NCBI GenBank assembly: GCA_035540935.1
Contig: DATLFS010000051.1
Location: forward strand, 1-6,308
DNA length: 6,308 nucleotides
Reading direction: 5' to 3'
Origin: DATLFS01 sp035540935
GTDB lineage: Bacteria; Actinomycetota; CADDZG01; WHSQ01
The notes under the pieces were generated by a model, which was given only the letters and a program-made list of their open reading frames with translations, was not told where the DNA came from and made no database searches. The position numbers and the translations under genes are program-made. This document shows, piece by piece, positions 1 to 4,917 of this stretch (positions within the stretch are counted from its first letter, which is position 1; each line of letters begins with the position of its first letter).

Positions 1-624
1 CCGGAACTCCTCCGGGATCCCCGGCCAGTCCGGTTGCGCCGCGAGGGGTTCGGCCAGTCCGGCCTCCGACAGGACGCGGAAGAACAGGCGGAGCAGGCGC
101 GCCGTGAAGCCCCAGATGACGTAGCCGTTCCAGTCCCACGCTTCCGTCGGATACGTCCGCCCGCCGAGCGGCGCGCCGGGCGGGACCCGAAGATCCTCGG
201 TCAGCGACGAGATGGGGACGTAGAGGATCTCCGCCACCTCGTCCGGGTTCGGGCGCAGCGAGGGCCGCTCCTCGACCCAGCCCACGACGGGGTGGACGAC
301 GAAGCCGGTGACGAATGTCGGCATCGCCTCGAGCTCGCCGAGGACCCGCACGACCGAGGGTTCGAGACCGACCTCCTCCTGCGCCTCCCGCAACGCAGCC
401 GCCTGCGGCGAGGGATCGGCGGGATCGATCGACCCGCCGGGGAACGAGACCTGCCCCTTGTGGCTGCGTACGGTCTCGGTCCTCAACGTGAACAGCAGCG
501 TCGGCTCGTCGAGGGCGACGATCGGGATCAACACCGCGGCCTCGCGCGCCCCCTCGATCTTCACGGCGCGCCGCGGCCGCGCCGCCAACGCTTCACCGAG
601 GCGCGCGGCGAGATGGGCAGACAT
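1..624 (-). CDS. CoA pyrophosphatase-type Nudix hydrolase (NudL/YeaB-like), 3' end outside window
   Basis: Reading leftward from an ATG at 624, the frame stays open for 208 codons and leaves the window without a stop. The N-terminal half shows the CoA-hydrolase Nudix signature. LLFTLRTETVRSHKGQVSFPGG at about residues 43-64 is the CoA-recognition stretch of this family, and the Nudix box follows with G64, D70 and R79-E80 through E83-E84-V-G86-L87. The acidic E80, E83 and E84 would bind Mg or Mn. A second family block, PTFVTGFVVHPVVGW, lies at residues 102-116. Family members cleave CoA or acyl-CoA to 3',5'-ADP and (acyl-)4'-phosphopantetheine in the cytosol. At 208 or more residues it is at the normal family length, so little is probably missing. 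It is divergent from the enoyl-CoA hydratase, which fits a CoA-related role. There is no Shine-Dalgarno; a TACGAT box 8 bases upstream suggests a leaderless start. The exact substrate (CoA versus an acyl or oxidised form) is inferred only. Confidence 0.9.
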   Translation of the reverse strand, partial: MSAHLAARLGEALAARPRRAVKIEGAREAAVLIPIVALDEPTLLFTLRTETVRSHKGQVSFPGGSIDPADPSPQAAALREAQEEVGLEPSVVRVLGELEAMPTFVTGFVVHPVVGWVEERPSLRPNPDEVAEILYVPISSLTEDLRVPPGAPLGGRTYPTEAWDWNGYVIWGFTARLLRLFFRVLSEAGLAEPLAAQPDWPGIPEEFR

Positions 625-632
625 GGCGGCTC

Positions 633-638
633 ATCGTA
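633..638 (-). promoter_or_regulatory. Candidate -10 box (TACGAT) for the leaderless Nudix gene
   Basis: On the minus strand TACGAT is followed by 8 bases and then the ATG at 624. The TANNNT pattern and this spacing would put transcription initiation at or next to the start codon. No Shine-Dalgarno is present. No clear -35 box is seen; the region where it would lie is occupied by the inverted repeat at 640-669. Confidence 0.45.
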
Positions 639-639
639 G

Positions 640-669
640 CCTTGGCTCCGTCGTGTGAAGGAGCCAAGG
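640..669. promoter_or_regulatory. Perfect 10-bp inverted repeat in the divergent intergenic region
   Basis: CCTTGGCTCC (640-649) and GGAGCCAAGG (660-669) are exact reverse complements separated by 10 bases. The repeat fills most of the gap between the divergent Nudix gene (ATG at 624) and the hydratase (GTG at 677). It lies just upstream of the Nudix -10 candidate, and its right arm contains AAGG of the hydratase ribosome binding site. It could be a dimeric regulator's operator serving both genes. It could also be an RNA hairpin that partly masks the hydratase ribosome binding site. The symmetry is seen; the function is inference. Confidence 0.5.
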
Positions 670-672
670 AGG
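666..672 (+). promoter_or_regulatory. Ribosome binding site AAGGAGG of the enoyl-CoA hydratase
   Basis: AAGGAGG ends 4 bases before the GTG at 677, which fixes that GTG as the start. The spacing is slightly short. The first four bases are part of the right arm of the 640-669 inverted repeat, so folding of the leader would hide part of the site. Confidence 0.75.
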
Positions 673-676
673 GCAC

Positions 677-1459
677 GTGGGCGAGTTCGTGAAGCTCGAG
701 GTCGACGATGACGGCGTGGCCACTTTGCGTCTCGACCGGCCGAAGCTCAACCCCCTGAACGAGCAGGTGGCGCGCGAGATCGGTGAGGCGGTCGACACGG
801 CGGCAGCCGACGAACGCGTCGGTGCTCTTGTGGTGTGGGGCGGCGAGAGGGTCTTCGCCGCCGGCGCCGACATCAAGGAGATGAGCGACCAGGACGCGGT
901 CCAGATGTTCCGCTACATCGGCGGCTTTCAGGACGTCTTCACGCGCCTCGAGCGCCTCCCGTTCGTGACGATCGCCGCGGTCAACGGGTACGCGCTCGGG
1001 GGCGGGTGCGAGCTCGCGCTCGCCTGCGACCTGCGCATCGCCGCCGAAGACGCGCAGCTCGGCCAGCCGGAGATCCTCCTGGGCGTCATCCCGGGCGCCG
1101 GGGGGACCCAGCGTCTGCCGCGCCTGATCGGCTTGGGCCGCGCCAAGGAGCTCATCTACTCGGGGCGGTTCGTCAAGGCGGACGAGGCACTTCGCATCGG
1201 GCTCGTGAACGAGGTGGTTCCGGCGTCCGACGTGCTGGACCGCGCGCTCGCGCTCGCGCGCACCTATGCCCGCGGGCCGCGCGTCGCGTTGATGGCGGCG
1301 AAGGCGGCGGTGCAGAACGGGGTCGAGATCGACCTCACCAACGGGTTGCTGATCGAGCGGCAGGCGTTCGCCGCGCTGTTCGCCACCGAAGACCAGAAGC
1401 TCGGGATGAGCTCGTTCCTCGAGTCCGGTCCCGGGAAGGCCAAGTTCGTCGGCCGCTGA
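677..1459 (+). CDS. Enoyl-CoA hydratase (crotonase family)
   Basis: The 260-residue protein has the usual length for a monofunctional crotonase. It would hydrate trans-2-enoyl-CoA to 3-hydroxyacyl-CoA, the second step of beta-oxidation, in the cytosol. The oxyanion-hole and CoA-binding segment FAAGADIKEM lies at residues 60-69, and the second oxyanion element NGYALGGGCE at 103-112. Both catalytic glutamates are present: E112 in GGGCE and E132 in GQPE, 20 residues apart as in the well-studied rat enzyme (E144/E164). The block PGAGGTQRLPR follows at 139-149, and the C-terminus ends in a family-like KAKFVGR. Having both glutamates argues for a true hydratase rather than an isomerase-only or decarboxylase-type member. 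The GTG start is supported by AAGGAGG. The substrate chain length cannot be read from sequence; 3-hydroxybutyryl-CoA dehydratase (crotonase) is an alternative name. Downstream EtfBA supports a role in acyl-CoA oxidation. Confidence 0.95.
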   Translation: MGEFVKLEVDDDGVATLRLDRPKLNPLNEQVAREIGEAVDTAAADERVGALVVWGGERVFAAGADIKEMSDQDAVQMFRYIGGFQDVFTRLERLPFVTIAAVNGYALGGGCELALACDLRIAAEDAQLGQPEILLGVIPGAGGTQRLPRLIGLGRAKELIYSGRFVKADEALRIGLVNEVVPASDVLDRALALARTYARGPRVALMAAKAAVQNGVEIDLTNGLLIERQAFAALFATEDQKLGMSSFLESGPGKAKFVGR

Positions 1460-1504
1460 CGCGTTTCTGCTTCGGCGCGCCGGGTAGGCGTCGGACACCT
1501 AGAG

Positions 1505-1512
1505 AGGGAGGG
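1505..1512 (+). promoter_or_regulatory. Ribosome binding site AGGGAGGG of the small membrane protein
   Basis: This purine-rich site ends 5 bases before the GTG at 1518. It is the main evidence, besides the membrane segment, that the 61-codon frame is a real gene. Confidence 0.6.
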
Positions 1513-1517
1513 ATCGC

Positions 1518-1703
1518 GTGGAGGGACAGCAGGAGGTGCCGGGGCGGGCGGACAAGTCCGCGGGTGGAAGCGAGCACCCGGCGCGCGCCGAGCCCGGGGG
1601 TGCGGCAACAGCGGCGAAGCGCTCGGGCGCCGTGATCGCGCTGGTCGTGATCGCCGCGATCGTCCTGCTCGTCGTCTTCGGGCTGGTGGCAGACATCTTC
1701 TGA
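1518..1703 (+). CDS. Small single-span membrane protein, function unknown
   Basis: This 61-residue protein has a polar, Gly/Ala/Glu-rich N-terminal part (residues 1-33), probably disordered. K34-R35 and one long hydrophobic helix (about residues 37-58, rich in Val, Ile, Leu and Ala) follow, and it ends in Asp-Ile-Phe. There is no signal-peptidase site or lipobox. The positive charges just before the helix predict a cytosolic N-terminus with the helix as a C-terminal anchor. I do not recognise a family. The gene lies 58 bases after the hydratase and 32 bases before the metallo-hydrolase, on the same strand. It has a good Shine-Dalgarno and a GTG start. The amino-acid pattern (polar tail, basic flank, clean hydrophobic run) looks like a real protein rather than a chance frame. 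A role as a membrane tether or small regulator is only a guess. Confidence 0.7.
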   Translation: MEGQQEVPGRADKSAGGSEHPARAEPGGAATAAKRSGAVIALVVIAAIVLLVVFGLVADIF

Positions 1704-1723
1704 TCCCGCCGATCGCGCCCGCG

Positions 1724-1729
1724 TAGGAT
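1724..1729 (+). promoter_or_regulatory. Candidate -10 box (TAGGAT) for a leaderless metallo-hydrolase transcript
   Basis: TAGGAT is followed by 6 bases and then the GTG at 1736. The TANNNT form and the spacing match a leaderless promoter as commonly seen in actinobacteria. The AGGA inside the box could instead act as a weak ribosome binding site, with 7 bases to the GTG, if the gene is read through from upstream. Confidence 0.45.
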
Positions 1730-1735
1730 CGGCCC

Positions 1736-2713
1736 GTGCAGCGGCTGCCGGTCCGTCGCCTCGAGATCCCCACCCCGTACGCGGTCGGGCCCGTGAACGC
1801 CTACCTCATCGAGGCGGAGCCGCTGACGCTCGTCGACTGCGGGATCAACACGCCCGAGGGGCAGAACGCGCTCCTTCTCGGCCTCAACGCGTGGGGCTAC
1901 TTCCCCCAGTCGGTCGAGCGTGTCCTGATAACGCACGCGCATCCCGACCACTACGGCCTCGTGCACCTGATCCAGGATCTGTCGGGGGCAACGGTGTACT
2001 TCCCCGTGCGGGATCTGGCTCGCATACGGGATCGCCAGATGTTGTTCGAGATCGGAAGGCTGCTCGTGGGCGCCGGGACGCCGCTCGATCTCCTCTTCAA
2101 GATGGACCAGCAGCGGAAGTCGGGGCCGCGTCCCCGCATGCATCACGACGAGGTGGTGCCCGTCGACGACGGCGACACCTTCGAGTTCACCCTTCCGGAG
2201 GAAGGTGAAGGCTTCACGCTTACGGCCCTCTTCATGCCGGGGCACACCGGCGGCCACGTCGTCTACCTCGAGCCCGCCACCGGCACGCTCTTCGCCGGCG
2301 ACCAGCTCCTGCCGGACACCACGCCCAACCCGCTGCTGGAGCCGTCGATCGACGAGCCGGGGGAGCGGCGGCGCTCGCTGAAGGAGTACCTGGCGTCGCT
2401 CTACCGGATGGAGGAGATGGACCTCTCCCTCGTCTATCCCGGTCACGGAGACCCCGTCACGCGTCCCGAAGGGCTGATCCGCGCCACGATCGAGCATCAC
2501 GAACGGCGCAAGGAGGTGGTCGCCCGGGCGCTCGAGGAGGAGCCACGCACGCCGTACGAGGTGGCCATGGCGCTCTACCCGAACGTGCGCGGCTACGACG
2601 TCTTCCTCGCGGTTAGCGAGGTCATCGCTCACCTCGATCTCGTGGTCGAGGACGGCGACGCCGACGTCGAGGAGCGGGACGGCGTCACGTACTATCGCTC
2701 CGCCCGGCTGTAG
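1736..2713 (+). CDS. Metallo-beta-lactamase-fold hydrolase with C-terminal winged-helix-like domain
   Basis: This 325-residue protein has a full dinuclear metal site. THAHPDH supplies H67, H69, D71 and H72. H170 lies in PGHTGGH, D189 in AGDQ, and H237 in YPGHGDP. The order matches glyoxalase-II/LACTB2-type members. The early segment around residues 15-36 (PVNAYLIE ... LVDCG) is the usual first strand pair. A helical, basic insert at about 90-140 lies between the first two metal motifs. The tail from about 245 (HHERRKEVVARALEEEPRTP, then a predicted helix-strand module to the end) resembles the winged-helix extension found in LACTB2-like proteins. Substrates in this branch vary widely (thioesters, RNA, lactones), so no reaction is assigned. 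Given the acyl-CoA neighbours, thioester hydrolysis is a reasonable guess. The GTG at 1736 starts just before the conserved first strand and sits behind a TAGGAT box. Confidence 0.9.
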   Translation: MQRLPVRRLEIPTPYAVGPVNAYLIEAEPLTLVDCGINTPEGQNALLLGLNAWGYFPQSVERVLITHAHPDHYGLVHLIQDLSGATVYFPVRDLARIRDRQMLFEIGRLLVGAGTPLDLLFKMDQQRKSGPRPRMHHDEVVPVDDGDTFEFTLPEEGEGFTLTALFMPGHTGGHVVYLEPATGTLFAGDQLLPDTTPNPLLEPSIDEPGERRRSLKEYLASLYRMEEMDLSLVYPGHGDPVTRPEGLIRATIEHHERRKEVVARALEEEPRTPYEVAMALYPNVRGYDVFLAVSEVIAHLDLVVEDGDADVEERDGVTYYRSARL

Positions 2714-2726
2714 GGCCGGTGTAGGG

Positions 2727-2744
2727 TGCTTGCAAGAGCAAGCA
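2727..2744. promoter_or_regulatory. 7-bp inverted repeat upstream of etfBA, possible operator
   Basis: TGCTTGC (2727-2733) and GCAAGCA (2738-2744) are exact reverse complements with a 4-base centre. The repeat lies 40 bases ahead of the etfB start, in the only sizeable gap of this gene cluster. A possible -10 box, TATCTT (2750-2755), lies just downstream, which would place the repeat over the -35 region. That position is typical of a repressor site. No T-run follows, so it does not look like a terminator for the upstream gene. The promoter reading is weak because no good -35 hexamer is seen. Confidence 0.4.
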
Positions 2745-2772
2745 ATCGCTATCTTTCGTCGGCAGCAGCCCC

Positions 2773-2778
2773 AGGAGG
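2773..2778 (+). promoter_or_regulatory. Ribosome binding site AGGAGG of etfB
   Basis: AGGAGG ends 6 bases before the GTG at 2785. It is the strongest ribosome binding site in the window and it settles the etfB start. Confidence 0.8.
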
Positions 2779-2784
2779 TAGGGC

Positions 2785-3552
2785 GTGAACATCGCGGTAT
2801 GCGTGAAACACATCCCCGACCCCAACGTCCCACCCGAGATGGATGGGAAGCGCCTGAAGCGCCAGGGCGTGCAGGGGGTCCTCGATCCCGGAGATGAGTA
2901 CGGCGTTGAAGCCGCCCTTCAGCTGAAGGAGGCGCAGGGCGGCGAGGTCACGCTCGTCTCGATGGGTCCTTCACAGGCGGCCGAGGCCATCCGCCGCGGC
3001 CTCTCGATGGGCGCCGACAAGGGCGTCCTCGTCACCGATGATGCCCTCGCGGGGGCCGACGCGCTCGTCACCGCACGGGTGCTGGCGGCGGCGATCAAGC
3101 GGAGTGGGTTCGACCTCGTCATCGCGGGGGTCGAGTCGACCGACGGGTACACCGGGACGCTCCCTTCGACGCTCGCGGAGCTCCTCGGCGTGCCCGGCCT
3201 CACCACCACCCGCAAGGTCGTTTCGTGCGACGGCTCCACGATCACCGTCGAGCGGCAGACGGCGGACGGCTATCACGTCGTCGAATGCCCGCTCCCGGCT
3301 CTCATCTCGGTGACCGGCAGCGTGAACGAGCCTCGCTACGCCTCTTTCAAGGGGATCATGGCGGCGAAGAAGAAGCCGCTCGAGACGCTGTCGCTCAGCG
3401 ACCTGGGTCTCGATTCCGACGGCGTCGCGATCAAGCAGGAGGTCGCGGAGCTCTCGAAGGCGGAAGAGCGCAAGGCGGGCGAGATCATCGAAGACGACGG
3501 CGCCGCGGCGAAGCGCATCGCTGACTTCCTGCAGGAAGCGAAGGTGATCTGA
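2785..3552 (+). CDS. etfB: Electron transfer flavoprotein, beta subunit
   Basis: This 255-residue protein has the standard EtfB length. It pairs with EtfA to form the soluble heterodimer that accepts electrons from acyl-CoA dehydrogenases and passes them to ETF:quinone oxidoreductase or similar. Family features appear in order: the N-terminal strand NIAVCVKHIPDP (2-13); the nucleotide-domain segment LDPGDEYGVEAALQLKE (33-49); GVESTDGYTGTLPSTLAE (115-132) lining the nucleotide site; the EtfB signature VERQTADGYHVVECPLPALI (155-174); and the dehydrogenase-recognition loop NEPRYASFKGIMAAKKKPLE (181-200). The middle loop reads DGYTGTLP where bifurcating EtfB proteins usually carry a DGDTAQVGP-like form, so a conventional AMP-binding, non-bifurcating subunit is more likely (inference). 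The GTG start has an excellent AGGAGG. The etfA start lies one base after the stop. Confidence 0.97.
   Translation: MNIAVCVKHIPDPNVPPEMDGKRLKRQGVQGVLDPGDEYGVEAALQLKEAQGGEVTLVSMGPSQAAEAIRRGLSMGADKGVLVTDDALAGADALVTARVLAAAIKRSGFDLVIAGVESTDGYTGTLPSTLAELLGVPGLTTTRKVVSCDGSTITVERQTADGYHVVECPLPALISVTGSVNEPRYASFKGIMAAKKKPLETLSLSDLGLDSDGVAIKQEVAELSKAEERKAGEIIEDDGAAAKRIADFLQEAKVI
3543..3549 (+). promoter_or_regulatory. Ribosome binding site GGTGATC of etfA, inside the etfB end
   Basis: GGTGATC matches the 3' part of the full anti-Shine-Dalgarno complement (AAGGAGGTGATC) and ends 4 bases before the etfA ATG. It overlaps the last etfB codons. Ribosomes finishing etfB would therefore be next to the etfA start, which favours coupled 1:1 synthesis of the two subunits. 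Confidence 0.55.
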
Positions 3553-3553
3553 G

Positions 3554-4510
3554 ATGGCCGACATCCTGGTGTACGCAGAGGTGGGCTCCGACGGGAGCGC
3601 CGACACGACCGCGCTCGAGCTCCTAACGAAGGCGCGGGAGCTGGGTTCGGTCGACGCGGTGGCGCTCGGGCCCGGCGCGTCCTCGATCGCCGAGAAGCTC
3701 GGCGAGCACGGCGCCGGCAAGGTGTTCGTCAACGACGACGACGTCTTCGCCGATTACGTCGCGCAGCCGGCGGCGGAGGCGCTCGCCCAGCTGGTCCAGC
3801 AGGAGCAGCCTCAGCTCGTGCTGTTCGCCACGAACTACGAGTCCCGCGATGTCGCCGGACGACTCTCTGCGAAGCTCGGCGCGACGCTCATGAGCAACGC
3901 GACCGGCCTCGTCGACCTCGACACGGCGCAGACGGCGATCTTCGGAGGCTCGACGATCGTGGATGTGAAGCTCGAGGGCAGCCCCAAGATCGTCCTCGTC
4001 CGACCGAAGTCGTTCGTCCCCGAGCCGTCGGGCGGCAGTGCCTCGGTCGAGCAGCTGAGCGTGGAGATCTCGGACGACCTCAAGAAGGCGAAGCGCATCG
4101 AGCGCCACGAAGAAGCGGCGTCCGGCCCGAGGCTCGACCAGGCCGCGGTGGTGATCTCGGGCGGCCGCGGTCTGCAGGAGCCGGACAACTTCAAGCTCCT
4201 CGACGAGCTCGCCGACGCGATCGGCGGCGCGGCGGTCGGCGCGACGCGCGCGGTCGTGGACGCCGGATGGGTGCCTTACAGCTACCAGATCGGCCAGACC
4301 GGCATCACCGTGAAGCCCGGCGTCTACCTCGCGTTCGGCATCTCCGGCGCGACGCAGCACATCGTCGGGATGAAGGGGTCGAAGCGGATCATCGCGGTGA
4401 ACAAGGACGAGGAGGCGCCGATCTTCCAGCTGGCGGACCTCGGTGTCGTCGGCGACGCGCTCAAGGTGCTCCCGCAGCTCATCGAAGAGGTGAAGTCCCG
4501 CAAGGGATGA
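3554..4510 (+). CDS. etfA: Electron transfer flavoprotein, alpha subunit (FAD-binding)
   Basis: This 318-residue protein has the usual EtfA length. Residues 1-185 form the N-terminal domain, which includes the conserved NYESRDVAGRLSAKLG (94-109) and later VRPKSF (149-154). Residues about 195-318 form the FAD-binding domain. VVISGGRGLQEPDNF (199-213), GATRAVVDAGWVPYSYQIGQTG (229-250) and the EtfA signature VYLAFGISGATQHIVGMKG (257-275) followed by IIAVN (279-283) hold the FAD contacts expected in the family, including R232, Q245, T249, S264 and H269. ADLGVVGD (294-301) is the usual C-terminal block. The N-terminus MADILVYAEV has no extra ferredoxin domain. The ATG follows the etfB stop by one base, so the two are certainly co-transcribed. 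No acyl-CoA dehydrogenase or ETF:quinone oxidoreductase is in the window, so the partners must be encoded elsewhere. Confidence 0.97.
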   Translation: MADILVYAEVGSDGSADTTALELLTKARELGSVDAVALGPGASSIAEKLGEHGAGKVFVNDDDVFADYVAQPAAEALAQLVQQEQPQLVLFATNYESRDVAGRLSAKLGATLMSNATGLVDLDTAQTAIFGGSTIVDVKLEGSPKIVLVRPKSFVPEPSGGSASVEQLSVEISDDLKKAKRIERHEEAASGPRLDQAAVVISGGRGLQEPDNFKLLDELADAIGGAAVGATRAVVDAGWVPYSYQIGQTGITVKPGVYLAFGISGATQHIVGMKGSKRIIAVNKDEEAPIFQLADLGVVGDALKVLPQLIEEVKSRKG

Positions 4511-4514
4511 GCTG

Positions 4515-4901
4515 ATGCCGGGCATCGGCGATTTCTTCCGCGGTCTCTTCGGGCGCAGGGACGACCCGCGTCTGGAAGCGCTGCAGGAGTTCGCCGCGAC
4601 ACGCAAAGGGGTGGAGGGCTTCGTCGAGCCGCGCACGGCGACGCAGCCGACGACCCTGTTGCTCGTCGATCGCGACGGTGATCACCTGCGGGCTCCCGTG
4701 CGGGAGCCCGCGGACGCGACCCGCTTCTGCGAGCGACACGGCATCCCCGTCTACGACGCCGCGGTCATCGGCTACCCGAAGCGGATGCGTGACTTCGACC
4801 GCGCCCGGCGCGCCGCCGAGGACGAATATGTCGACCGGCAGTTCGAGGACCTGGAGAGGCGCTTCCGAGGCGAAGGTGGGACGGACAGCGGTCGGAGCTG
4901 A
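4515..4901 (+). CDS. Unrecognised 128-residue protein directly downstream of etfA
   Basis: I do not recognise this family. The ATG lies 4 bases after the etfA stop, and AAGGGA at 4502-4507 serves as ribosome binding site, so it is almost certainly made from the etf transcript. The N-terminus MPGIGDFFRGLFGRR (1-15) looks like a short amphipathic helix that might touch a membrane. A compact middle follows: VEGFVEPRTAT (33-43), a hydrophobic strand TTLLLVDRDGD (46-56), then FCERHGIPVYDAAVIGYPKRM (about 71-91). The C-terminal third is a highly charged helix (RARRAAEDEYVDRQFEDLERR) and a loose tail. There is no signal peptide, transmembrane span or metal motif; the single Cys (in FCERHG) is not in a pair. 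The coding sequence contains a perfect 24-base palindrome (see separate entry). A helper role for ETF is a guess from position only. Base and codon use match the neighbours. Confidence 0.8.
   Translation: MPGIGDFFRGLFGRRDDPRLEALQEFAATRKGVEGFVEPRTATQPTTLLLVDRDGDHLRAPVREPADATRFCERHGIPVYDAAVIGYPKRMRDFDRARRAAEDEYVDRQFEDLERRFRGEGGTDSGRS
4688..4711. repeat. Perfect 11-bp inverted repeat with 2-base centre, inside a coding region
   Basis: GCGGGCTCCCG (4688-4698) and CGGGAGCCCGC (4701-4711) are exact reverse complements around TG. In RNA this gives about 10 G/C-rich base pairs closing a GTGC tetraloop. The palindrome is translated as part of LRAPVREPA in the 128-residue protein. No T-run follows on either strand, so it is not a standard intrinsic terminator. 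It may pause ribosomes or shape mRNA decay downstream of etfBA, or it may be a protein-binding site. Confidence 0.6.
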
Positions 4902-4917
4902 CGACGCCACGCGCGTG

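Noticed and set aside
34..639. 201-codon plus-strand open frame at the left edge
   Set aside because: It is antisense to the Nudix gene, whose family motifs are clear; this frame's translation is Arg-rich and has no motif.
1473..1482. CGGCGCGCCG palindrome after the hydratase stop
   Set aside because: It has no loop and no T-run, and short GC palindromes are expected by chance at this composition.
593..1498. 301-codon minus-strand open frame across the enoyl-CoA hydratase
   Set aside because: It lies opposite a gene with both catalytic glutamates in place and overlaps the Nudix start region; no recognisable domain.
2704..2719. CCGGC-N6-GCCGG stem at the end of the metallo-hydrolase gene as a terminator
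   Set aside because: The stem is only 5 bp, it spans the stop codon, and no T-run follows. Not enough to call a terminator.
1499..2833. 444-codon open frame on the minus strand across the metallo-hydrolase gene
   Set aside because: It lies antisense to a gene with a complete set of metal-binding motifs. Its translation is Arg/Asp/His/Val-rich low-information sequence typical of the reverse strand of high-GC codons.
3623..4636. 337-codon open frame on the minus strand across etfA
   Set aside because: It is antisense to a certain etfA and its composition (long runs of Arg, Leu, Asp) is a GC-bias artefact. No recognisable domain.
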